This document shows positions 1 to 5,995 of a stretch of DNA of 9,915 nt, piece after piece (the first letter of the stretch is position 1; each line of letters starts with the position of its first letter). The stretch is from an uncultured Eggerthella sp. Its GTDB lineage: Bacteria > Actinomycetota > Coriobacteriia > Coriobacteriales > Eggerthellaceae. Below the pieces are notes generated by a model. The model was not told the origin of the DNA and made no database searches. It saw only the letters and a list, made by a program, of their open reading frames with translations. The translations under genes and the position numbers were made by a program. The stretch lies in the NCBI GenBank assembly GCA_900548955.1, contig URMQ01000056.1, forward strand, positions 1 to 9,915, given 5' to 3'.

Positions 1-592
1 GGGTACAACCTATGAATGCCTCAAAGGATTAGAAGATGGCAAATATGATGTTGTCTTTTGCGGTAAGCTTGATGGCGTGAGTGATGATATTGAATTTATT
101 CCTCAGTTCTCTCAGAACGTAGTCCTGGCAGTCAATTCAAGCCATCCTCTTGCTCAGCGTGACGTGATTTCTCTTCGCGAATTAAGTGATACTAAGTTAA
201 CCTCATATCGCTCTCAGTCCTATATGCATATTATTTTTGAAGGCTTGTTTAAGGCTTATAACCTAAATGTAGAACAGGGCTTCGACGATGAAATCAGCGC
301 TGCATCCTTGGTTGCGTCTGATAGAAGTATTGTCGCAGTAATTTTGGAAACTTTAGATGACTTATCTTTGGAAAATTTCGTTACAGTCCCTATTGCTGAA
401 CTGCGCGAGCCTTTCCATATTATTTATTTAGGTTACAACAGGAAATCTTTCCATTCTCATTTAGTTGAAGAGTTTATTAAGTTTACCCAGCGTCATATTA
501 AATTCCCGACGGGCGTTATTCCTCTTGAGGAAAACTATATGAAAGGAACCGTGCCTGAAGAAAGTCTTAAAAAATACGAAAATCAGTTTTAA
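1..592 (+). CDS. LysR-type transcriptional regulator, C-terminal part (5' end outside window)
   Basis: The frame is open from base 2 to the TAA at 590-592, so about 196 residues of a longer protein are visible; the GTG at 77 is an internal codon, not a credible start. The visible part looks like a LysR substrate-binding (periplasmic-binding-protein-like) domain. It has a 'LEDGKYDVVF' stretch early on, then 'HPLAQR' and a 'DDEI' motif, all with counterparts at matching positions in the complete LysR at 7415-8347. The N-terminal winged helix-turn-helix must lie upstream of the window. Family role: a tetrameric DNA-binding activator or repressor that responds to a small molecule, often a substrate of an adjacent pathway. 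It precedes the metabolic genes on the same strand but is separated from them by a terminator and about 480 bp. The ligand is unknown. The family call is secure; the regulatory target is inferred from position. Confidence 0.87.
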   Translation, partial: GTTYECLKGLEDGKYDVVFCGKLDGVSDDIEFIPQFSQNVVLAVNSSHPLAQRDVISLRELSDTKLTSYRSQSYMHIIFEGLFKAYNLNVEQGFDDEISAASLVASDRSIVAVILETLDDLSLENFVTVPIAELREPFHIIYLGYNRKSFHSHLVEEFIKFTQRHIKFPTGVIPLEENYMKGTVPEESLKKYENQF

Positions 593-672
593 GTAATTGA
601 CTTAGCTAGGTTTTCGCGAGCACGCTGTTTGGTGTTGTTTGTACATAACTTATATTGGGGAATTATTTCTGA

Positions 673-708
673 GTGGGTTGAATCTACTGGTTCAACCCAC
701 TTTTGTTT
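673..708 (+). terminator. Rho-independent terminator after the first LysR gene
   Basis: A perfect 10-bp stem pairs GTGGGTTGAA (673-682) with TTCAACCCAC (691-700) around an 8-nt loop, followed directly by TTTTGTTT. It lies 80 bp after the LysR stop codon and should separate that gene from the metabolic cluster. Confidence 0.85.
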
Positions 709-740
709 GAACTGTTTAATTCAAGCATTTAAAAATCGTT

Positions 741-944
741 ATGGAACAGCATTGCAGCAATCGGTCAATGGCTAAACTTTTACGAGAAAGGCATCTAAAA
801 GCTATATATTCATTAGAGAACTATGAAACTATAGCTACAAACTATGAAAAAGCTTTAAAAATAGGCTTTTTTCCGTTAATTGATAACCATAGCCTTAATA
901 ATAGGTTCAAATTGATAGAAACAACTGCATATCATTTATGTTAG
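741..944 (+). pseudogene. Possible remnant of an IS5/IS4-type transposase C-terminus
   Basis: A 67-codon frame contains 'RERHL' and then 'NYETIATNYEKAL'. This resembles the C-terminal region of many IS5/IS4-type DDE transposases, where an 'RH..E..F..LK' segment leads into '(Y/F)RRIATRYEKLARNF'. Only that short segment fits. The start codon lacks a Shine-Dalgarno sequence, no DDE catalytic core is present, and the frame sits where a promoter region is expected. It may equally be a chance open frame in AT-rich DNA. The resemblance is from memory of the family, not from an alignment. Confidence 0.22.
819..849 (+). repeat. Direct repeats of AACTAT(GAAA) upstream of the SDR gene
   Basis: AACTATGAAA occurs at 819-828 and again at 840-849, exactly 21 bp apart, and the shorter AACTAT also occurs at 827-832. 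A 21-bp spacing is two helical turns, as expected for tandem protein-binding sites. The repeats fall inside the possible transposase remnant, so a coding or chance origin is also possible. Confidence 0.35.
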
Positions 945-952
945 CTATAAAT
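934..952. promoter_or_regulatory. LysR-box-like dyad with embedded TATAAA
   Basis: ATTTAT (934-939) and ATAAAT (947-952) form a perfect 6-bp dyad around 7 nt, giving the T-N11-A spacing of LysR binding sites (T937 and A949). A TATAAA element (946-951) overlaps the right arm. The site is about 125 bp before the SDR start. AT-rich dyads of this length can occur by chance, so this is a candidate only. Confidence 0.3.
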
Positions 953-1021
953 ACTCATCAGTAGACAATTAGACCCAAAGACACTTCTGGCAGACCATAG
1001 TATTGTCTGAAAAAGTGAAAA

Positions 1022-1051
1022 CAAGGAAACAGTAAAGAAAGGGTTTCCTTG
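1022..1051 (+). promoter_or_regulatory. 9-bp inverted repeat in the leader of the SDR gene
   Basis: CAAGGAAAC (1022-1030) is the exact reverse complement of GTTTCCTTG (1043-1051), with 12 nt between. It ends 12 nt before the GAGGAGG ribosome binding site (1064-1070). It could be a repressor operator or an mRNA leader hairpin affecting translation or stability; the sequence does not decide between them. Confidence 0.5.
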
Positions 1052-1076
1052 GAATAAAAGAAAGAGGAGGGTTTTT

Positions 1077-1860
1077 ATGGCTAACTGGTTTGCTGGAGAA
1101 CCAAAGGAGCAGCTCGCAGGCAAGACTGCTGTAGTAATGGGTGGCGGCTCTGGTATTGGTAAGGCAACCGCACAGGCTCTCTGCGCAGCAGGCGCAAACG
1201 TAATGATTTGCGGCGTTCCTGAGCAGATCTGCCTCGACACGGCTGAAGAACTTAAGGCTGAAGGCAATCGGTATGTTCTGCGACGGCACCAAGCAGAGCG
1301 ACATCGACGCAATGCTCACAAAGACCGTTGAGGAATTCGGCGGCATCGACATGGTTGTTTCTACCGCAGGCATTTCTCTTCCTCGCACCAACGCTCTCGA
1401 CGTTACCGAGGAAATGTGGGAGAAGATCTTTGCTGTAAATGTAAAGGCAAATTGGTTCATTGCAACTTCCGCTGCTAAGTACATGAAGGACAAGGGCGGC
1501 AAGATTGTTCTCGTATCTTCTGGCCGTGGCGACCGCGCAATGGAAAACATCGCTCCTTACTGCACCACCAAGTCTGCTGTAATGGGTATGGTACGTGCTT
1601 TGGCTGTTGACTTGGCTCAGTACAACATCAAGGTTAACGGTATTGCACCTGGTTACGTTATGACTCCTATGGTTGAAAAGGTATTCGCTGACAATCCTCA
1701 GCAGGAAGCTTATGTTAAGAGCCGTACTCCATTGTCCGACTTCACCTACATGGGCTCTCTTGATGAAATGGCAGAAGCAATTATGTTCTTCTTGCACCCA
1801 ATCAACGAGTACACCACTGGTCAGACCATCACTCTCGACGGTGGTTGGTCCATCCAGTAA
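1077..1860 (+). pseudogene. Short-chain dehydrogenase/reductase, frameshifted into two pieces
   Basis: The first piece starts at ATG 1077 behind GAGGAGG (1064-1070). It carries the nucleotide-binding glycine motif 'MGGGSGIG' (residues 21-28, with Met where Thr is usual), but this frame ends at the TGA at 1329-1331. The rest of the SDR fold is in the +1 frame from about 1273 to the TAA at 1860: 'STAG' (usual NNAG), the Asn of 'FAVN', Ser of 'LVSSG', 'YCTTK' as the YxxxK active site, and the 'APGYVMTPM' loop. Joined near 1266-1273 the protein would be about 260 residues, normal for classical SDRs that use NAD(P)H to oxidise or reduce hydroxyl/keto groups. Removing one base (for example a G at 1270-1271) or adding two would restore the frame. 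Codon use matches the intact neighbours, so the lesion is recent or is a sequencing error. The substrate is unknown; a hydroxy or keto acid is plausible from context. Confidence 0.85.
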
Positions 1861-1871
1861 GTATCATCTTT

Positions 1872-1899
1872 GTACAGCCGCTTAAGCTAGCGGCTGTAC
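1872..1899 (+). terminator. Perfect 11-bp hairpin after the SDR gene (weak terminator or processing site)
   Basis: GTACAGCCGCT (1872-1882) pairs perfectly with AGCGGCTGTAC (1889-1899) around a 6-nt loop. It starts 11 bp after the SDR stop. No U-tract follows directly (the next bases are CTTGCTGACTTTTG), so it is not a standard intrinsic terminator. It may reduce read-through, or stabilise or process the transcript between the SDR and the downstream dehydrogenase. Confidence 0.6.
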
Positions 1900-1940
1900 C
1901 TTGCTGACTTTTGATTTATTACCTAGAAAGGGGTAAATAC

Positions 1941-2993
1941 ATGGAAGGTGTAATGAACGCAATCCATTGTGTAGGCCGTACCGAACCTTGGCAGTACGTA
2001 GAGGATGCTCCTATTCCTCAGATTAAGGACGACGAAGTACTGCTCGAGATCAAGGCATGCGGCATTTGCGGTACTGACCACTCTTTGCATCGTGGACAGG
2101 AAGCACTGTTCAATTCATACGACATTACGTTCCCTGCAATTTTTGGTCATGAGTTTGCTGGCGTTATCGCTGAGCTTGGCAAGAATGCTCCTGCAAACCT
2201 CGAAGTAGGTATGCGTGTTACCGCTAACCCTGTTTTGTTCGACAACACCTGCCCATACTGCGACAAGGGTATGGTAAACATTTGCGACAACCGTCCATTC
2301 TATGGTACCGACCTTCCTGGTGGTTTCGCAAAGTACATGGCAATCCGTGCTACCAACGTTATTCCTATTCCTGACGAAGTATCTTTCGTACAGGGTGCTC
2401 TTCTTGAGCCACTGGGTGTAGCTTTGAACGCTGTTGAGCGTACTCATCCTGAAGCTGGCGACACCGCATTGGTAATGGGCCCTGGCCCAATCGGCTTGCT
2501 CATGGTTGCTGTTTTGAAGCAGGCTTACGGTATCCAGAAGGTAATCTGCTCTGGTCTTGCAGCTGACACCAAGCGTCTTAAGGTAGCTGAAGATCTCGGC
2601 GCTATTACCATCAATGGTTCCGAAGTTGACGTAATCGAAAAGGTTAAGGAACTCACCAACGGTCATGGTCCAGAGATCATCTTGGATGCTGCTGGTCACT
2701 TCACCGTTGTACAGCAGGCAGTAGAAATGGTTGCTAAGAATGGCCGCATCGGTATCACCGGTCTTCCTGCGCAGCCTTCTAGCATCCACATGAACCCAAT
2801 CGCTATGCGTCAGATCACCATCGTTGGTTCTCGTGCTTACGAGCGTAAGCATTGGCGCCAAGGCTTGAACCTTCTCGCAAACGGCCTCAACATCGATGCT
2901 ATTGCAAGCCACGTTCTTCCTTTGAAGGAATTCGAAAAGGGCATGCAGCTCATCGACGACGGCGAGGGCTTGCGCGTTATTCTCGAGCCGTAA
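1941..2993 (+). CDS. Zinc-dependent medium-chain alcohol dehydrogenase (threonine/sorbitol dehydrogenase-like)
   Basis: The start at 1941 is chosen because AAAGGGG (about 1926-1932) precedes it at proper spacing; the in-frame ATG at 1911 would translate the ribosome binding site itself. This gives 350 residues, typical for the MDR superfamily. Visible features are the catalytic zinc region 'CGICGTD' (Cys43), 'GHE' (His70, Glu71) and Glu156 in 'LEPLG'; a structural-zinc loop with Cys104, Cys107 and Cys115 and Asp101 in place of the usual first Cys; and the Rossmann motif 'GPGPIG' (180-185). Family reaction: NAD(P)+-dependent oxidation of a secondary or polyol-type alcohol to a ketone, or the reverse, in the cytoplasm. 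It sits 80 bp after the SDR gene, so the two could be co-transcribed despite the hairpin between them. In this cluster it probably oxidises a hydroxyl group on the substrate acid or a co-substrate. The substrate is not predictable from sequence alone. Confidence 0.9.
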   Translation: MEGVMNAIHCVGRTEPWQYVEDAPIPQIKDDEVLLEIKACGICGTDHSLHRGQEALFNSYDITFPAIFGHEFAGVIAELGKNAPANLEVGMRVTANPVLFDNTCPYCDKGMVNICDNRPFYGTDLPGGFAKYMAIRATNVIPIPDEVSFVQGALLEPLGVALNAVERTHPEAGDTALVMGPGPIGLLMVAVLKQAYGIQKVICSGLAADTKRLKVAEDLGAITINGSEVDVIEKVKELTNGHGPEIILDAAGHFTVVQQAVEMVAKNGRIGITGLPAQPSSIHMNPIAMRQITIVGSRAYERKHWRQGLNLLANGLNIDAIASHVLPLKEFEKGMQLIDDGEGLRVILEP

Positions 2994-3064
2994 GATCAAC
3001 TCTTTTTCTTGATTCATTACTTTATTCGATAAGACGAGGTCAAGTAATGAAGTAGGATTAATTG

Positions 3065-3104
3065 AGGGGTGCTGACACCATCGGTGCCGGTACCCCTTTT
3101 CTTT
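3065..3104 (+). terminator. Rho-independent terminator between the zinc dehydrogenase and the CoA-transferases
   Basis: AGGGGT (3065-3070) pairs with ACCCCT (3092-3097). The stem continues inward through G-T and C-G pairs to CACC/GGTG around an ATC loop, giving about 15 pairs with one mismatch, followed by TTTTCTTT. It should at least attenuate transcription into the CoA-transferase genes. Confidence 0.75.
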
Positions 3105-3123
3105 CTGTCAATGGTATTCGACT

Positions 3124-3132
3124 AGGGGTACC
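3124..3132 (+). repeat. Second copy of AGGGGTACC, complementary to the terminator 3' arm
   Basis: AGGGGTACC (3124-3132) is the exact reverse complement of GGTACCCCT (3089-3097), the 3' arm of the preceding terminator. An alternative hairpin 3089-3097/3124-3132 is therefore possible, ending 15 nt before the AGGAGA ribosome binding site of the CoA-transferase gene. Function is speculative. Confidence 0.4.
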
Positions 3133-3158
3133 AATATCACTTAAGTTAGGAGATAAAT

Positions 3159-4475
3159 ATGGCAGGACTTGAAGGAGTAAAGGTTGTCGAACTTACTCAG
3201 TATGCAGCAGGACCTGCAGCAGGCCGTGCTCTTGCTGAAATGGGTGCAACCGTAATTAAGGTAGAGCCATTCACTGGCGACGAACAGCGTACCCAGGGTA
3301 TGGCTTGGGGTATGGCTTTCCGTACCGAATTCGACGACGTCGCTTATGACTGCGGTTCTTTCAACAAGGAATGGACTGCAATTAATGCTAAGAACCCAGA
3401 AGGCTTGGAAGTAATGTATAAGCTGCTTGAAACTGCAGATATCTTCCTGACCTCTCTTCGTTCTGGCGCTCTTCAGCGTCTTGGTCTTGACTATGAGACC
3501 TTGCATGAGAAGTTCCCTCGTTTGGTATGGGCTCAGAACCGTGGTTACGGCGAGCACGGCCCAATGAAGGATGCTAAGGGCTTTGACGCTACTGCATTTG
3601 CTGCACGTTCTGGTTTTGTAAGCGCAATTCCTCAGGCAAATGCTCACTATGAGCCAGGTAACTCTCCAATCGCATTTGGTGACTGGAACACCGGTTGTGC
3701 TTTGGCAGCAGGTATTCTTGGCGCTTATGCTGGTGCTCTTCGCACTGGTCAGGGCGACAAGGTAACTGGTTCTTTGTACCACGTAGGTACTTGGGGTATG
3801 ACTTCTGCTCTTATCGCTCAGCAGCAGGGTTGCGACTATCCAAAGGACCGCATGGAAGCAAAATGCCCAACCAACAACTCTTATGTTTCTTCCGATGGCA
3901 TTTGGTTCCTTATGTGCTTCGGTCACTACAACAAGTATCATGAGCTCGTTTTCAAGACTCTTGAAATGGACGAGGTATGGTACACCGATCCTCAGTACGA
4001 AAGCCTTGAGGTTTTGGCTGACAACGGTAAGTACGTTGATGTTGTAGCTGCAATGCATCAGGCATGCAAGAAGTTCACCTTCGCTGAACTCGAAAAGAAG
4101 TTCCGTGAAAACGATATTCCATTCGAGAAGATTCAGACCGTTACTGACGTTCTTCAGGATCAGGAAGCATTTGACAACGACCAGCTCCGTTACGTTAAGT
4201 ACGAAAAGCAAGGTCCTTCCAGCCCTTATGGTAAGGAAGACGAATATGTCATTACCACTATGCCATTCCGTCTGGACAGCATTGGCGACCCTGTTCTGTA
4301 TCGTAGCCGTCCTACCGGTTATGACACCCGTAAGATCCTTAAAGAGTATGGTTACACCGACGCTGATATCGATAAGCTCATCGAAGACGGCGCAGTTATG
4401 GAATACACTGGCGATCCTCTGCCTCCAGAGGTTCTCGAGCCTAGCTTCGGTCCTAACTCTAAGAAGACTAAGTAG
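3159..4475 (+). CDS. Class III CoA-transferase (CaiB/BaiF family), HadA/FldA-like
   Basis: The protein has 438 residues and starts at ATG 3159 behind AGGAGA (3148-3153). It opens with 'LEGVKVVELTQYAAGPAAGR' and 'GATVIKVE', the characteristic N-terminus of class III CoA-transferases, and has 'SLRSGALQRLGLDY' and 'NRGYGEHGP' further on. Aligned by motif to formyl-CoA transferase, the catalytic aspartate that forms acyl anhydride and glutamyl/aspartyl intermediates is Asp175 in 'AFGDWNTG'. Family reaction: transfer of CoA from an acyl-CoA donor to a carboxylic acid without ATP. The N-terminal region and the 'GDKVT.SLYH' segment recall the transferases for 2-hydroxy acids and aryl-propenoates (HadA, FldA), but the dehydratase genes that accompany those are absent, so the symbol is left open. 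It is the first gene of a tight pair with the next CaiB-like gene. Likely role: activating the pathway's substrate acid by exchange with its product CoA ester. Confidence 0.9.
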   Translation: MAGLEGVKVVELTQYAAGPAAGRALAEMGATVIKVEPFTGDEQRTQGMAWGMAFRTEFDDVAYDCGSFNKEWTAINAKNPEGLEVMYKLLETADIFLTSLRSGALQRLGLDYETLHEKFPRLVWAQNRGYGEHGPMKDAKGFDATAFAARSGFVSAIPQANAHYEPGNSPIAFGDWNTGCALAAGILGAYAGALRTGQGDKVTGSLYHVGTWGMTSALIAQQQGCDYPKDRMEAKCPTNNSYVSSDGIWFLMCFGHYNKYHELVFKTLEMDEVWYTDPQYESLEVLADNGKYVDVVAAMHQACKKFTFAELEKKFRENDIPFEKIQTVTDVLQDQEAFDNDQLRYVKYEKQGPSSPYGKEDEYVITTMPFRLDSIGDPVLYRSRPTGYDTRKILKEYGYTDADIDKLIEDGAVMEYTGDPLPPEVLEPSFGPNSKKTK

Positions 4476-4506
4476 TTTTAGTTTTTAAACGAAGGAGAAA
4501 CTTTTT

Positions 4507-5742
4507 ATGGCACGTGCTACTACACCATTTTCTGGCATTACCGTTCTTGACTTCTCTCGTTACCTTCCTGGTGGCTATGCTACTCAGGTATTGGCTGACT
4601 TGGGCGCTACGGTAATTAAGTGCGAAGACACTGGCGCTGGCGACTTCATGCGTCACGACTACCCAACCATGGGCAACGGCATTTCTTACTACATTACCGC
4701 TCTTGGTCGCAACAAGAAGTCTGTATCTTTGAACTTGAAGGATCAGGAAGTTGTTGAATGGTTCTTGAAGATGGCAAAAGAAGCTGACGTTATCGTTGAA
4801 AGCTTCCGCCCAGGCGTAACCAAAAAGCTTGGTATCGACTATGAAACCATCAACAAGATCAATCCTCGCATCATTTACTGCTCCATTTCTGGTTACGGTG
4901 CTGAAGATCCTCGTTCCAAGAAGGCTCAGCATGACCTCAACATGCAGGCAACCAGCGGTTATCTGTCAGTAAATCATGGTGGTACTTCACCTTTGCACCT
5001 CTGCGACCTTTCTTCTGGCATGGTTGCAGGTCAGGCTTTGCTTGCAGCTCTGTATGCTCGTGAACAGACCGGCAAGGGTACCTACATCGATACTTCTATG
5101 TTTGACTGCTTCGTATGGTGGAACTCCTTGCTCGATTCTCGCTGGTGCTTCAACGGTGGCCAGTGCGATCGTAACGACCTTGAGTATCCTTCTGCTGCAT
5201 ACAATGTGTATGAGACGAAGGATGGCGGCAAGCTTGCTCTTGGTATGGTAGAGCCTAAGTTCTGGCAGCCATTCTGCGATGCAATTGGTCATCCGGAGAT
5301 CAAGGGTGACGGCTTGAAGCGTCGTTGGGAAGCTCCTGAAGCATTCAAGATCGTAGAAGAAACCATCAAGTCCAAGACTACCGACGAATGGATGGAATGG
5401 CTTGAGGACAAGGACTTTTGCATTGCTAAGGTAAATTCCAAGACCGAAGCAGTAGAGCAGATTACTCGTGAGAATCCTGAGGCACTTGCATGGGTAGACT
5501 TCCCACGCGTAGGTCGTGTTCTTCAGACTGGTTTGCCACATCATCTTTCCACCATCCCTGTAAACATTGCAGACTTCGAAGAAGTATCTCCTCTCGGTGC
5601 TGACACTGAGGAATACCTCAAGAAGGTTGGTGCAGACGATGCAACTATCGCTCGTCTGAAGGAGCAGGGTTCTATTCGTCTTGGCGACGACATTGAGCCT
5701 GAAGAGGATCGCGTACCTCTGTATGGTGGTCAGTTAGACTAA
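4507..5742 (+). CDS. CaiB/BaiF-family protein: CoA-transferase or 2-methylacyl-CoA racemase-like
   Basis: The protein has 411 residues, starts at ATG 4507 behind AAGGAGA (4492-4498), and begins 31 bp after the previous CoA-transferase, so the two are co-transcribed. Family features are 'LDFSRYLPGGYATQVLADLG', 'GATVIK', 'VESFRPGV', 'SGYGAEDP' and Asp167 in 'HLCDLSSG', aligned with the nucleophilic Asp of formyl-CoA transferase. It also has His142 in 'QHDLN', at the position of the 'GHDINY' histidine that pairs with this Asp in alpha-methylacyl-CoA racemase. So it may transfer CoA, or epimerise the alpha carbon of a branched or substituted acyl-CoA. It clearly differs from its neighbour throughout, so this is not a recent tandem duplication. 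C-terminal parts ('WMEWLEDKDFCIAKV', 'ALAWVDFPRVG') fit the family. The enzyme type within the family is uncertain; the family itself is secure. Confidence 0.88.
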   Translation: MARATTPFSGITVLDFSRYLPGGYATQVLADLGATVIKCEDTGAGDFMRHDYPTMGNGISYYITALGRNKKSVSLNLKDQEVVEWFLKMAKEADVIVESFRPGVTKKLGIDYETINKINPRIIYCSISGYGAEDPRSKKAQHDLNMQATSGYLSVNHGGTSPLHLCDLSSGMVAGQALLAALYAREQTGKGTYIDTSMFDCFVWWNSLLDSRWCFNGGQCDRNDLEYPSAAYNVYETKDGGKLALGMVEPKFWQPFCDAIGHPEIKGDGLKRRWEAPEAFKIVEETIKSKTTDEWMEWLEDKDFCIAKVNSKTEAVEQITRENPEALAWVDFPRVGRVLQTGLPHHLSTIPVNIADFEEVSPLGADTEEYLKKVGADDATIARLKEQGSIRLGDDIEPEEDRVPLYGGQLD

Positions 5743-5819
5743 CGTAAAAACGTTGTCGTTATAAATATGCCCTAGTTTTCCGCAAAACAGTTTGTGATGC
5801 GGGAGAGGCTACAATATTT

Positions 5820-5853
5820 AGAGGAACATCCGTCAGGGTGTTCCTCTTTTTTT
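5820..5853 (+). terminator. Strong Rho-independent terminator after the CoA-transferase pair
   Basis: AGAGGAACA (5820-5828) pairs with TGTTCCTCT (5839-5847). The stem extends inward by a T-G and two C-G pairs to a GTCA tetraloop, and an unbroken T run follows to 5853. It ends the CoA-transferase transcript, so the acyl-CoA dehydrogenase downstream needs its own promoter. Confidence 0.92.
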
Positions 5854-5884
5854 GGATAGGTAAAATTTCTTTGTAAAAACTTTT

Positions 5885-5905
5885 AAACATACAGTGAACA
5901 TGTTT
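5885..5905. promoter_or_regulatory. Inverted repeat AAACAT-N9-ATGTTT
   Basis: A 6-bp perfect dyad lies about 200 bp before the acyl-CoA dehydrogenase start. It sits within a wider outer symmetry: TGTAAAA at 5872-5878 and TTTTACA at 5903-5909. It may be a regulator binding site; the AT-rich setting makes chance symmetry possible. Confidence 0.3.
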
Positions 5906-5970
5906 TACAGGTTTGCAATTTTAATTGGTTAGAGATATGCATTTCGTAGAGAAGCAGGTACCTTATAGGT

Positions 5971-5995
5971 AATCTATTCATAAAATGTATAGATT
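5971..5995. promoter_or_regulatory. Candidate LysR-type regulator box upstream of the acyl-CoA dehydrogenase
   Basis: AATCTAT (5971-5977) and ATAGATT (5989-5995) form a perfect 7-bp inverted repeat separated by exactly 11 nt, so the inner T and A match the T-N11-A rule for LysR-type regulator sites. It lies 109 bp before the start codon, inside the unit's own upstream region. The LysR encoded at 7415-8347 is the natural candidate to bind it, but this is inference. Confidence 0.45.

Larger units (their letters stand above)
593..1076. other. Long intergenic region with candidate operators in front of the SDR gene
   Basis: This 484-bp stretch has no convincing intact gene. It contains the LysR terminator (673-708), a weak possible transposase remnant (741-944), three copies of AACTAT (819-845), a 19-bp dyad with a TATAAA-like element (934-952), a 7-bp inverted repeat AGACAAT/ATTGTCT (963-969 and 1002-1008) and a 9-bp inverted repeat just before the ribosome binding site (1022-1051). 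The promoter of the metabolic genes is expected between about 900 and 1020. No clean -35/-10 pair with standard spacing was found; TATAAA at 946-951 is the best -10 candidate. Confidence 0.6.

Noticed and set aside
1911..1940. Upstream ATG at 1911 as the start of the zinc dehydrogenase.
   Set aside because: It would add ten residues encoded by the ribosome binding site region. ATG 1941 has well-spaced AAAGGGG and begins just before the conserved N-terminus.
3756..3800. Apparent loss of the catalytic Asp in the first CoA-transferase, because 'SLYH' aligns with 'SMFD' in the second.
   Set aside because: By comparison with formyl-CoA transferase, the nucleophile is the Asp of the earlier 'GD' motif (Asp169 there), which is present as Asp175 here and Asp167 in the second protein. 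The later position is not catalytic.
1077..5742. Identification as a bile-acid 7-alpha-dehydroxylation (bai) operon.
   Set aside because: An SDR and a CaiB-family CoA-transferase are shared, but the CoA ligase, the two flavin reductases, the 7-alpha-dehydratase and the transporter are absent and the order differs.
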